Assembly (NCBI GenBank): GCA_900299195.1
Contig: OMIX01000031.1
Location: forward strand, 1 to 54,338
Length of the DNA stretch: 54,338 nucleotides
Direction of reading: 5' to 3'
Origin: Deltaproteobacteria bacterium
GTDB taxonomy: Bacteria > Bdellovibrionota > FAC87 > UBA2466
Position numbers and translations under genes: made by a program
The notes under the pieces: generated by a model
Told to the model about the DNA's origin: nothing
Seen by the model: only the letters and a program-made list of their open reading frames with translations
Database searches by the model: none
In this document: positions 43,372 to 51,292 of the stretch, piece by piece
How the letters are laid out: each line of letters starts with the position of its first letter
Numbering within the stretch: the stretch's first letter is position 1

Positions 43372-44211
43372 TTAGAGTTTTAACACTCGAATCATTTCAG
43401 TTTTGGATTCGGGAATTTCACGGGTCACGATCGCTCCTTGCAAACTTCGACGGCATGAGGATTCATCCTCATCCACTTTAGCCACAAAAACCCGTTTTAA
43501 CAGAGTTTGAACCTTCTCAATCGAACTCATGTACAGCGCCATGACTTTATCGACACTCACATGCTCGTTAGGATCCTCCATCCAACAATCGTAGTCAGTC
43601 GCCACAGCTAAAGTACAGTAGGATAATTGGGCCTCTCGAGCCAAAAAGACCTCGGGAACATTGGTCATCCCCACTAAATGACACCCATTATTTCTAAAAA
43701 GAAAACTCTCCGCCCGAGTTCCGAGTCTAGGCCCTTCCACACACACATAAGTTTTTCCGGTGTGCAGAGGAATTTTTTCCTCCTTAGCACACTTTTTTAC
43801 GAGTTCACTTAGGTGCGGACAGGTCGGTTCTGCAGTGGATATGTGCCCGACCACCCCTTCTCCAAAAAAAGTAGATTTTCTATATCCCCGAGTCCAATCC
43901 ATATATTGGCTGGGAATGGCTAACTCTCCAGGCCCGATTTCAGCTTGTAAACTCCCTACCGCGGAAACGCTAATGACTCTTTTCACTCCAAGAGATTTTA
44001 AAGCCCATAGGTTAGCTCGGTAATTAATTTCACTGGGAAGAAATTCATGGTGAATTCCGTGACGAGGCAAAAATGCGATGGAGTTTCCCTCGTAGGTACC
44101 TAAAGTGATTTCGGCCGATGGTTTTCCGAAGGGAGTCTCAACAGCCATCTTTCGAACTTCTCTCAAGGCCTCCATCTGATAAAGCCCCGTCCCGCCGATC
44201 ACTCCGAGCAT
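43372..44211 (-). CDS. mtnP: S-methyl-5'-thioadenosine phosphorylase
   Basis: 279 residues. MLGVIGGTGLYQMEALREVR, LPRHGIHHEFLPSEINYRAN, SVSAVGSLQAEIGPGELAIP and VATDYDCWMEDPNEHVSVDK are MTAP hallmarks; the DYDCW segment points to MTA over inosine/guanosine. It converts MTA and phosphate to adenine and 5-methylthioribose 1-phosphate. In this operon it should remove the by-product of the spermidine-synthase-like enzyme, or, in an arsenosugar-type pathway, split a 5'-deoxyadenosine derivative. Confidence 0.93.
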   Translation of the reverse strand: MLGVIGGTGLYQMEALREVRKMAVETPFGKPSAEITLGTYEGNSIAFLPRHGIHHEFLPSEINYRANLWALKSLGVKRVISVSAVGSLQAEIGPGELAIPSQYMDWTRGYRKSTFFGEGVVGHISTAEPTCPHLSELVKKCAKEEKIPLHTGKTYVCVEGPRLGTRAESFLFRNNGCHLVGMTNVPEVFLAREAQLSYCTLAVATDYDCWMEDPNEHVSVDKVMALYMSSIEKVQTLLKRVFVAKVDEDESSCRRSLQGAIVTREIPESKTEMIRVLKL

Positions 44212-44224
44212 ATAGCCCCCTTTT

Positions 44225-44809
44225 TCAAGGTAAATACTGCAAGGTTTCTTTCACTCCTGGGTAACCCATTAAAAACCAATAAGACCAAGTGGCAATTTGA
44301 ATGGTGTGTCCCACAAAAATAAAAAAGTGGCTCCACATTTCAATCCGATCGGAATTGCCCTCGTAAAATCGAAACCAATGCATGCCTTCGTCAATGATGC
44401 TGTAAAAAACAGAGAGGCCTACCATGCAAAGTGCAGGAATCTTTAAGAACTCGGGCCAGGTGTAAGCCAAACACAAAAGAACGCAACTGGAAATTCCAGC
44501 CGCAATCGTGATGTGATGGACCAAAGCTTCTCCCCGCTTCAACGCTTGCTTGTAAGCTGATCGATGTCCAATCGTATCAAAAGAGATTGCAACAATAAAA
44601 ATCACAGTTCCAATCGGAAGATTCCACACATAGGAGGGATACTGGACGCCGTTCAAATAGCCCACCGCTACAAATCCGCAAACGGAAAAGAGCAGCCCCA
44701 TCATCAAACCTACCCAAGCAAAATAAACTTTCCAATCTTCACGCTCGAAAGTTTTCATACGTTGAGCGTAAAAGACGATATCTTCTATAAAGTTTCGGGT
44801 GTACTCCAT
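44225..44809 (-). CDS. Histidine-rich membrane protein in the carotenoid operon
   Basis: About 194 residues with about five transmembrane helices. Conserved-looking His pairs sit at helix ends: DTIGHRSAYKQ, EALVHHITIAAGI, DEGMHWFRFYEGN and WSHFFIFVGHTIQ. Such spacing is seen in membrane di-iron hydroxylases and desaturases, although the HXXHH motif of CrtZ is not visible. Directly following crtI-crtB, with a 25-base overlap, it is likely a carotenoid-modifying or membrane-organising protein. Start 44809 (MEYTRN) has GGAG six bases upstream; an ATG at 44821 has none. I cannot assign a family. Confidence 0.6.
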   Translation of the reverse strand: MEYTRNFIEDIVFYAQRMKTFEREDWKVYFAWVGLMMGLLFSVCGFVAVGYLNGVQYPSYVWNLPIGTVIFIVAISFDTIGHRSAYKQALKRGEALVHHITIAAGISSCVLLCLAYTWPEFLKIPALCMVGLSVFYSIIDEGMHWFRFYEGNSDRIEMWSHFFIFVGHTIQIATWSYWFLMGYPGVKETLQYLP

Positions 44810-47220
44810 TGTTGTCTCCATAATGAGCTAATCATACTCCTCTTCCAGGGCCTGGCCAAACGATAAGGAAGAGTCATGAGAACCAACCCTAACCCGTGAA
44901 CGGCACAAAAGATTTTCTCCCAGGTAGAAACGACGGTTCTCGTATCCCAAGCCCTCTCACCTCGACGGACGACTTTTTTACCTATCGCAGAGTAAACACA
45001 GCTAGCCACAGCTACCGCTAAGGCAGCTCGGAATGATAAATATTTGAGTCCGCGATTGCCTGAATCATAATAAGCTTGAGCTTGATTCACTAATCTGCGA
45101 ACCAAATAAGCAATCGCCTGCCGGTGTTTCACAGCTCCAACTTCTGAGGGAGAGACTTCAACCTCTTTTAGCCATTGAGAGGGAAGATAGACTCTTCCCA
45201 TTTCAAAATCTTCAACGATGTCACGAGCGATATTAGTCATCTGCATCGCAGTCCCCATATCGGCCGCATTTTTCAGAGCGGTTTGTTCACTCACCCCCAT
45301 AATGTAAGACATCATCAGACCCACTACCCCGGCCACTCGATAACAATAAAGATTCAAATCATCGATGGTCTCATATTGATATCCTTCAGCATCCATGCGC
45401 ATGCCTTCAATAAGCTCTAAAGGATAGTAAGAGGGAATTTTGTACTGATTGACTATTAAACTTAAAGCTTTGAATTCCGTCGGCAATTGAGGCCTATTTT
45501 CATAAGCTGACTGAGTCAAATGACTTAATCGCTCAACTTTTTCCAGTCTGTTTTCCTTGGCTTTATCAATTTCATCATCGCAAAACCGACACCACCCATA
45601 TAAACAGAAAGCGGCATCTTTAACGGACGTGTCAAAAAGCTTGGATGCAAAAGAGAAACTTTTTGAACCGATCTCAATCATATTTTTACAATGGGTTAAC
45701 ACATCACTTTGAGTTGTTTTTAGTTCAATCGTTTCTTGAAAATCCTGAAGAATCAAATCAGCGGTTGCCCGAGCGGATCCTACTACCCCTGGCACACCTG
45801 CTCCGGGATGGGTTCCGGCGCCCACAAAATAAAGGCCAGATACTTTTTCATCTCGATTGTGGGTCCTAAAATAAGCACTTTGAGTCAATCTAGGCTCCAA
45901 CGAAAAAGCAGAGCCGTGGAAAGCATTCAACTCGGTCTTAAAATCAAGTGGAGTGAAAATACGTTGGGTGACTAAATGTTTTTTAAGCCCAGGGATATAT
46001 CTTTGATCCAAGTAAGTTAAAATTTTATCTGCATACTTAGGGCCTTCCACTTTCCAGTCGATATCCATTTTCCCCAAATGAGCCACAGGCGATAACACAT
46101 AGAAATTTTCATGTCCTGGGGGAGCTAACGAAGCATCCGTTCTCGTCGGCACATGGAGATAAAGCGAAAAATCATCTGGCAGAACACCATTGGTAAAAAT
46201 ATCCTTCAAAAGCTCTTTGTACCGAGGTCCAAAGAGAACATTATGGTGGGCCAAATGAGGATATTGCTTGTTGGTTCCAAAATAGATCAGAAAAAGAGAC
46301 ATGCTGTAATGCATTTTCTCTACTTTCTTTCGGGTCTTTTCCAATTCCGGCGTTTGGTTTAACAACTCACGGTAAGTATGGGCCACATCTGCATTACTGA
46401 CGACAAGATCAAAAGGCGTGATTTCACCTTTTTGATTCCGGATGCCAGTAACTTTCCCGTCGTGAGTTGCAATTTGGGCCACTTCAGCATTGCAGTGAAT
46501 CTTCCCTCCTAATTCTTCAAACAACCTGACTAAAGCCATCACTAAAGCATGGGTTCCGCCTCGAGCAAAATACACTCCCCACTTTCGCTCTAAATAGTGA
46601 ATCAAAGTGTAAATACTACTCGTATTGAAAGGGTTTCCCCCAACTAATAGAGAATGAAAGCTAAAAGCCTCAGCCAACTCTCTATCTTTGATAAAACTTG
46701 AAACCATCGAATAGACACTTCGATGGGCTTGCAATTTCATTAACTCTGGAGCGACTCTCATCATGCTCCAAAAATTAAGAAAGGGAACGTGAGCCAATTC
46801 CGAATATCCCGCTTCAAACACTTCGCGAGAGTACTCCAAAAACTTTTTATAGTTTTTAGCCTGACCCGGGGATTTTTTTTCTATCTGCTGCAACGTTTGT
46901 TCAAGATCAGCGGTGTAATCAAAAGTATAACCATTCTCCCAGCACAACTTGTAAAGAGGGGTCACAGGAATCAGTTCGCAATAATCTTCAAGTCGTCTTC
47001 CAGACAATTCAAATAGCTCTTTGAGACAATCAGGAGCCGTAATCACCGTGGGGCCGGCATCGAACGAAAATCCGTCTTGTTTAAAAACGTAAGCACGCCC
47101 ACCCGGAATGTCGCGTTTCTCATAGATCGTTGTTTGAATCCCGGCCGACTGCAACCGAATAGCGGCTGCCAATCCCCCAAAACCACTTCCAATAACTGCT
47201 GCTTTCTTTTGACTAGACAT
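44785..47220 (-). CDS. CrtI-CrtB fusion: phytoene desaturase + phytoene synthase
   Basis: 811 residues with no internal stop or frameshift. Residues 1-500 are CrtI: AAVIGSGFGGLAAAIRLQSA, PGGRAYVFKQDGFSFDAGPT and the C-terminal VGAGTHPGAGVPGVVGSARA. Residues about 510-811 are CrtB: SKSFSFASKLF, CRFCDDEIDKAKE (first Asp motif), GMRMDAEGY, and TNIARDIVEDFEMGRVYLPS (second Asp motif). CrtB joins two GGPP to phytoene and CrtI desaturates it to lycopene. The fusion would pair consecutive steps. The two halves are usually separate genes, while in fungi CrtY and CrtB are fused. It overlaps crtE by 8 bases. Confidence 0.92.
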   Translation of the reverse strand: MSSQKKAAVIGSGFGGLAAAIRLQSAGIQTTIYEKRDIPGGRAYVFKQDGFSFDAGPTVITAPDCLKELFELSGRRLEDYCELIPVTPLYKLCWENGYTFDYTADLEQTLQQIEKKSPGQAKNYKKFLEYSREVFEAGYSELAHVPFLNFWSMMRVAPELMKLQAHRSVYSMVSSFIKDRELAEAFSFHSLLVGGNPFNTSSIYTLIHYLERKWGVYFARGGTHALVMALVRLFEELGGKIHCNAEVAQIATHDGKVTGIRNQKGEITPFDLVVSNADVAHTYRELLNQTPELEKTRKKVEKMHYSMSLFLIYFGTNKQYPHLAHHNVLFGPRYKELLKDIFTNGVLPDDFSLYLHVPTRTDASLAPPGHENFYVLSPVAHLGKMDIDWKVEGPKYADKILTYLDQRYIPGLKKHLVTQRIFTPLDFKTELNAFHGSAFSLEPRLTQSAYFRTHNRDEKVSGLYFVGAGTHPGAGVPGVVGSARATADLILQDFQETIELKTTQSDVLTHCKNMIEIGSKSFSFASKLFDTSVKDAAFCLYGWCRFCDDEIDKAKENRLEKVERLSHLTQSAYENRPQLPTEFKALSLIVNQYKIPSYYPLELIEGMRMDAEGYQYETIDDLNLYCYRVAGVVGLMMSYIMGVSEQTALKNAADMGTAMQMTNIARDIVEDFEMGRVYLPSQWLKEVEVSPSEVGAVKHRQAIAYLVRRLVNQAQAYYDSGNRGLKYLSFRAALAVAVASCVYSAIGKKVVRRGERAWDTRTVVSTWEKIFCAVHGLGLVLMTLPYRLARPWKRSMISSLWRQQWSTPETL

Positions 47221-48232
47221 AGGCCCTCACTAAAAGATCTGCTAATTCATAAATGCGCTGGACCGGTTTCTCACGGTTTTGAAAACAATCCTCGTCCAAA
47301 ATACCCAGCGCGTGACTCAAATATTGTTTGGCTTCGTTTCTGGCTTTTTCGATTAAAGCATACTTCTCTAAGACTTTTTGAATCCTCATCGTCTGAGGAA
47401 GTTCCCCCACCGCATCCGCAAATTCACCGAACTCTTGTAAGGACAGAGCTTCTGCCGCCGTAGCGACTAACCAAGAGGGTCGTTTGAGCTTCAGATCTTC
47501 AAATTGCTTAGGCCCCGCAATAGAGGCATTTCCAGAATCGTCAAACATTTGTAATGCAATCCCAAAGGCATGCCCGAACTTCTGACATTTTAGCTCCAAA
47601 TCTTGAGTTCCCTCGCCCAAAACCACTCCCAAAGCGAGGGCCATCGCCATCAAAGCTCCACTTTTTAACTCAAGCGACGCCAAACAGGTCGCCTTCATTT
47701 TGTTTTGAGGGGTTTCGAAAATATTTAACCCCACATCCAGAGCCTGTCCAAAGTGAGCTCTCAAAAGTCCTCGATGACAAATCCGATAGACATTCAAACG
47801 GACCGAGTCTGAAACACCCCAAGTTTCTACATTTTGGAGCGGCCAAAAATAGAGCCAATTCCCCGCATTGAGTGCTAATGGCATCCCATATTTTCGATGA
47901 ACAGTGGGTTCACCCCGTCTCTCCTCACTATTATCTTGAATATCGTCGATGATCAAAGATGCAGAATGAAGAAATTCCAACAACTCACTCGCTCGTTCTA
48001 AAGTCTGATTCTCAAAAGGGGTTCTTTTTGAAAGATCTTTTCCTGAAGCCAACTCAAACCCAATCTCTACCATCTTCCCGCGAATTTTCTTGCCGGGCCG
48101 CTTTAAGAAATCTCTAAGCGGTGACAACAACTGAGAGTCCATGATCTCATTAACTTCCGATCCCCAGGTCAAATCCAACAAATCATTTAAATGATTAAGT
48201 TCTGGGAAAGATGAGGGGTTGGGATCAAGCAT
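47213..48232 (-). CDS. crtE: Geranylgeranyl diphosphate synthase
   Basis: 339 residues, a polyprenyl synthetase. Conserved first Asp motif in LIIDDIQDNSEERRG (DDxxD) followed by RGEPTVHRKYG; second motif is DDSGN (QMFDDSGNASIAG) instead of DDxxD, a change from Asp to Asn. KLKRPSWLVATAAE matches the conserved GKxT region. It makes the C20 substrate for the CrtB half of the neighbour. AGGAGAG sits inside the crtY end; the two genes overlap by 8 bases, so they are translationally coupled. Confidence 0.88.
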   Translation of the reverse strand: MLDPNPSSFPELNHLNDLLDLTWGSEVNEIMDSQLLSPLRDFLKRPGKKIRGKMVEIGFELASGKDLSKRTPFENQTLERASELLEFLHSASLIIDDIQDNSEERRGEPTVHRKYGMPLALNAGNWLYFWPLQNVETWGVSDSVRLNVYRICHRGLLRAHFGQALDVGLNIFETPQNKMKATCLASLELKSGALMAMALALGVVLGEGTQDLELKCQKFGHAFGIALQMFDDSGNASIAGPKQFEDLKLKRPSWLVATAAEALSLQEFGEFADAVGELPQTMRIQKVLEKYALIEKARNEAKQYLSHALGILDEDCFQNREKPVQRIYELADLLVRAYV

Positions 48233-49421
48233 TGACTCTCTCCTGGCTCAATCTTTCACGATTGTGAAGTACGCACTTGAGCGCGTTTCGGATTTTTATT
48301 GGAGGAGCCCCTAAAAACATTCTTATATAATCAGTGGGCCACATTCTCCCTGCATAGAATCGGTTGATCAATCCTTGCGGCATTCGATAAAAAAACTCTA
48401 AAATGCGATAACGGGCGTTAGGCTCACACCCTTGAAAAAGCAATCGGTTTAAAAATCTGAAAAACCACTGCCTAGAAGCCACTTTGCGGGCCAATTTAAC
48501 TACGGCAGGAAAAAGGGAATCATGTTGAAGAGGCATCGAGCTCATTTGGGCAACCAAACGTACCGTTTCGGGTAATGAATATCCGGTCGTCGAATGAAAA
48601 AAACCGCCACGAACCCCCACACAACTGACTAAGCGTTCGACCCAAGCCTCTGGAATATATTTATCTGCAGGTAAATAACGGGTTCTTAGCGGAATCGGCA
48701 ACGAACCTATTTCCTCTCGTAAAATCCGTTCAATTTTCCACCCTTTGTTTTCGCAATACTTTTTAATTTCACTAATCATCGACTCCGTATCCACATCACC
48801 AGAATCGGAATAACGTGTATCTTCCACAAGAATTCTTTTCTCATCCCAGGGTAGGCAATAAAAAAATCTAAAACTCTGGTTTTGGGGGCAAGTGGCATCC
48901 ATCAAAATAGGTTCGTTCAGTCCATGGGGTTCTTTTAATTCAAGATCAAGCCCCACAAACTTTTGATAAGCCACCATCTCAGGATTAAAAACCATAAATC
49001 CGCGACCATCGATCACACATTTAGCAGAGAACTGGCGGCCGCTTTTTTCAGTAACATTATGAGGAGCGACTCCCACAATTTGAGTGTCAAACTCCACTTC
49101 AACTTGAGAAAGCACTTTCTGATGTATCTCTTCTGAACGAACCGAATAGTACGATGTAGGGAGTCTTCTTGAATACTTGGGGAAGAAAACTGAATATCCG
49201 TCCCACTTCTTAGAAACAAAAGGTTCGATAAAACTAAACTCTTGGGGAGTTAAATCGGATTGATGAAAAGACCAAGTATGATTTCCTCCAAGCCGATCGC
49301 TCTGCTCAACAATTAAAATTTTGCTCTGTGGCTGCCGTTGCCGGACCCAGTAAGCCAACAGGGAGTTGGCAAGTCCCCCACCCACAAAAACACAATCGTA
49401 ATCAAAGTGGCGGTCACTCAC
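48225..49421 (-). CDS. crtY: Lycopene cyclase CrtY
   Basis: 398 residues. FAD/NAD motif DCVFVGGGLANSLLAYWVRQ, GGNHTWSFHQSDL and the lycopene-cyclase signature GVRGGFFHSTTGYSLPETV; 'RILVEDTRYSD' corresponds to the conserved FLEDT-like catalytic motif. It closes the rings of lycopene to give beta-carotene. Start is GTG 49421, overlapping the upstream stop as GTGA. Confidence 0.93.
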   Translation of the reverse strand: MSDRHFDYDCVFVGGGLANSLLAYWVRQRQPQSKILIVEQSDRLGGNHTWSFHQSDLTPQEFSFIEPFVSKKWDGYSVFFPKYSRRLPTSYYSVRSEEIHQKVLSQVEVEFDTQIVGVAPHNVTEKSGRQFSAKCVIDGRGFMVFNPEMVAYQKFVGLDLELKEPHGLNEPILMDATCPQNQSFRFFYCLPWDEKRILVEDTRYSDSGDVDTESMISEIKKYCENKGWKIERILREEIGSLPIPLRTRYLPADKYIPEAWVERLVSCVGVRGGFFHSTTGYSLPETVRLVAQMSSMPLQHDSLFPAVVKLARKVASRQWFFRFLNRLLFQGCEPNARYRILEFFYRMPQGLINRFYAGRMWPTDYIRMFLGAPPIKIRNALKCVLHNRERLSQERVNA

Positions 49422-50158
49422 TTCGTGTCCCCCAATTTTTTTTCAAGCGTTTTGACAGTTTTTAACCAGCCAGTTTTTTCAGCATTAAACATTCCAAAAT
49501 CGCCCTTCTCAATTAAGTCTCCCGATAAGAAAGGGGCTATTATTTTTTTTACTTCCTCTAGTTTGCCCTCTTCCGCATAGAACTCTGCTAACGAAATGGC
49601 ATTTCCGGGAAACTGAGGAAACTTTTGGTAAGCCAATTTAAGAGCCTCTTCCGCTTTGGAAGTTGAGCCAATCGAAATGAACCGAGGGGCTTTATGATAT
49701 ATTTTTCCTAAGACTCGATTAGGGCCAGAGAACCCATAATCTGGATTTTCCTCCCTCATTTGTAACATTTTCTCTTCGACCGTTTTGATCGTTTTCAGTG
49801 CCCCAAGATTTCTTTTGATGTCCGCAATACTCCCTTTGTTCGCCCCCCACCAAAAAACTAAAGGCCAATGGGACGTGGTTTGGGTTTCCAGAGCATTTTC
49901 TGCGATTTCTAACCCTTTCTCGAAAAACTTGACTGCCTCATCCATTTCGTTCTCTTCGAAAGCACATCTGCCTAAGTAGAAATTCAGGCGAACGAGTTCT
50001 ACTTTTTTCTCAAGATCCATCGATGGGTTTTCAATTTGAGTCAACTGGGCTTTGATAGGGGATTGACACTTTTCGACTATGGACTTCGACTCAATGGGCG
50101 CACTGAACGCACAAGAAGCAACCCCTAGCCACACCCATAACACGTTAAGAATTTTCAT
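49418..50158 (-). CDS. Exported TPR-like protein, first gene of the carotenoid operon
   Basis: About 246 residues. MKILNVLWVWLGVASCAFSA is a signal peptide. LNFYLGRCAFEENEMDEAVK and FFEKGLEIAEN form TPR-like helical pairs, and 'FWWGANKGSIADIKRNLGAL' with PDYGFSGPNRVLGKIYHKAP resembles the T-component (TatT) family of periplasmic helical proteins linked to TRAP transporters. The role in this operon is unknown. M1 at 50161 is also possible. It overlaps crtY by 4 bases. Confidence 0.7.
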   Translation of the reverse strand: MKILNVLWVWLGVASCAFSAPIESKSIVEKCQSPIKAQLTQIENPSMDLEKKVELVRLNFYLGRCAFEENEMDEAVKFFEKGLEIAENALETQTTSHWPLVFWWGANKGSIADIKRNLGALKTIKTVEEKMLQMREENPDYGFSGPNRVLGKIYHKAPRFISIGSTSKAEEALKLAYQKFPQFPGNAISLAEFYAEEGKLEEVKKIIAPFLSGDLIEKGDFGMFNAEKTGWLKTVKTLEKKLGDTK

Positions 50159-50292
50159 CATTCCCCAATAAATTTGAAAGCTTTACCTTACTTGGTTTCT
50201 AGCTGAATTGGCAACCCAAGAGTTAAAAACCTGGCGCGCCGCATTACTTGTGACATTGCAATCCTGAGGGATCCTTCGTAAAATTACCCCCA

Positions 50293-50865
50293 ATGACAGA
50301 ACCCCGAATCCCCTATTTACCCATTCAAAAATATCCCCTCTGGATGCGATTTCTCTTTAGGTTGCAACGCAAAAAATTTGGGGCCATTTTAAACCCATCG
50401 TACCTTTGGGGTTACACCCCTAAACAATTTCTAGTTTTCACTCTGTTTTATTTAGTTTCTCAGAACAAAAAATCGACTTTGCACCCAGGGTTAAGAAGTT
50501 TGGTGATGGTGAGAGTGGCCCAAATTCACGGCTGCCAATTCTGCATCGATATTAATGCCCTGCTTTTAATGGAGCGAACTCAATCCCAAGAAAAATTTCT
50601 AAATCTTTCAAATTGGAAATCCCACTCTGAATTCTCAGAGTTAGAAAAAGCAGCCCTTGAGTACGCTGAGGCCATGACCCAAACCGAGTGCCAAGTGACT
50701 GAAGAATTGATGACTCGACTGAAAACTCAGTTAACTGACACTCAAATTATCGAACTCACGGGACTGATTGCTTATCAAAACATGTCGGCACGTTTTAATT
50801 CCGCTCTTAACATTCCCCCTCAAGGCTTTTGTGATCTCAAGGCCCCCCAGAAAAAAAACACTTAA
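50293..50865 (+). CDS. Carboxymuconolactone decarboxylase / AhpD-like protein
   Basis: 190 residues. HPGLRSLVMVRVAQIHGCQF-CIDIN holds a CxxC (HGCQFC) with the following Asp, as in AhpD-like disulphide reductases; 'EKAALEYAEAMTQTECQVTE' continues the CMD fold. It probably works in peroxide defence or small-thiol chemistry. Substrate unknown. It converges with crcB and overlaps it by 29 bases. Confidence 0.8.
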   Translation: MTEPRIPYLPIQKYPLWMRFLFRLQRKKFGAILNPSYLWGYTPKQFLVFTLFYLVSQNKKSTLHPGLRSLVMVRVAQIHGCQFCIDINALLLMERTQSQEKFLNLSNWKSHSEFSELEKAALEYAEAMTQTECQVTEELMTRLKTQLTDTQIIELTGLIAYQNMSARFNSALNIPPQGFCDLKAPQKKNT

Positions 50866-51223
50866 CTAACTGAAAACCGATCCAACAACTTACTACGCTC
50901 AACAGAGGAATGGCCACAAGACAACCGAAGCCCTTCATCATCTCTCCGTTTTGAATCAAGCGCACCGTGTCCCAGCTGTAAGCTGAAAAAGTAGTGAATC
51001 CCCCAAGAAATCCCAAGGACAAACCGACCACCCAGGTTTCGGAAAGTCCAACTTGAAATTGTTTGAGTGAAAACAGTACCCCTATCAAAAATGAACCTAG
51101 CACGTTAATCCCAGCAATCATCGCGGTCGTAGAAATCCCCCAGAAAGTCACAGCACTTTGAGCGAGGGCAAACCGAACCCAAACTCCGATTAAACCCAGA
51201 AGTCCTACCACTATCCAAGTCAT
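50837..51223 (-). CDS. crcB: Fluoride channel CrcB (Fluc)
   Basis: 128 residues with four membrane helices. Family marks: GLIGVWVRFALAQ, INVLGSFLIGVLF and GFLGGFTTFSAYSWDTV, where the central Phe/Ser/Thr residues line the fluoride path. It works as an antiparallel dimer to export fluoride. AAAGGA precedes ATG 51223. No fluoride riboswitch was found upstream. The gene overlaps the AhpD-like gene tail to tail. Confidence 0.93.
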   Translation of the reverse strand: MTWIVVGLLGLIGVWVRFALAQSAVTFWGISTTAMIAGINVLGSFLIGVLFSLKQFQVGLSETWVVGLSLGFLGGFTTFSAYSWDTVRLIQNGEMMKGFGCLVAIPLLSVVSCWIGFQLVKCFFSGGP

Positions 51224-51292
51224 TGAAATTTCCTTTTCTTTTCAAAAAGATTTGGCACAGATATACTTAAAATATCTTTTCTATTGGTCATC

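Noticed and set aside
40412-44211. A complete arsenosugar biosynthesis cluster
   Set aside because: TIGR04282, TIGR04283 and a nucleoside phosphorylase are present, but arsM and arsS are not in the window, so the pathway cannot be claimed.
51224-51292. Fluoride riboswitch upstream of crcB
   Set aside because: The region before crcB lacks the conserved GGTGATGG core and the pseudoknot sequence.
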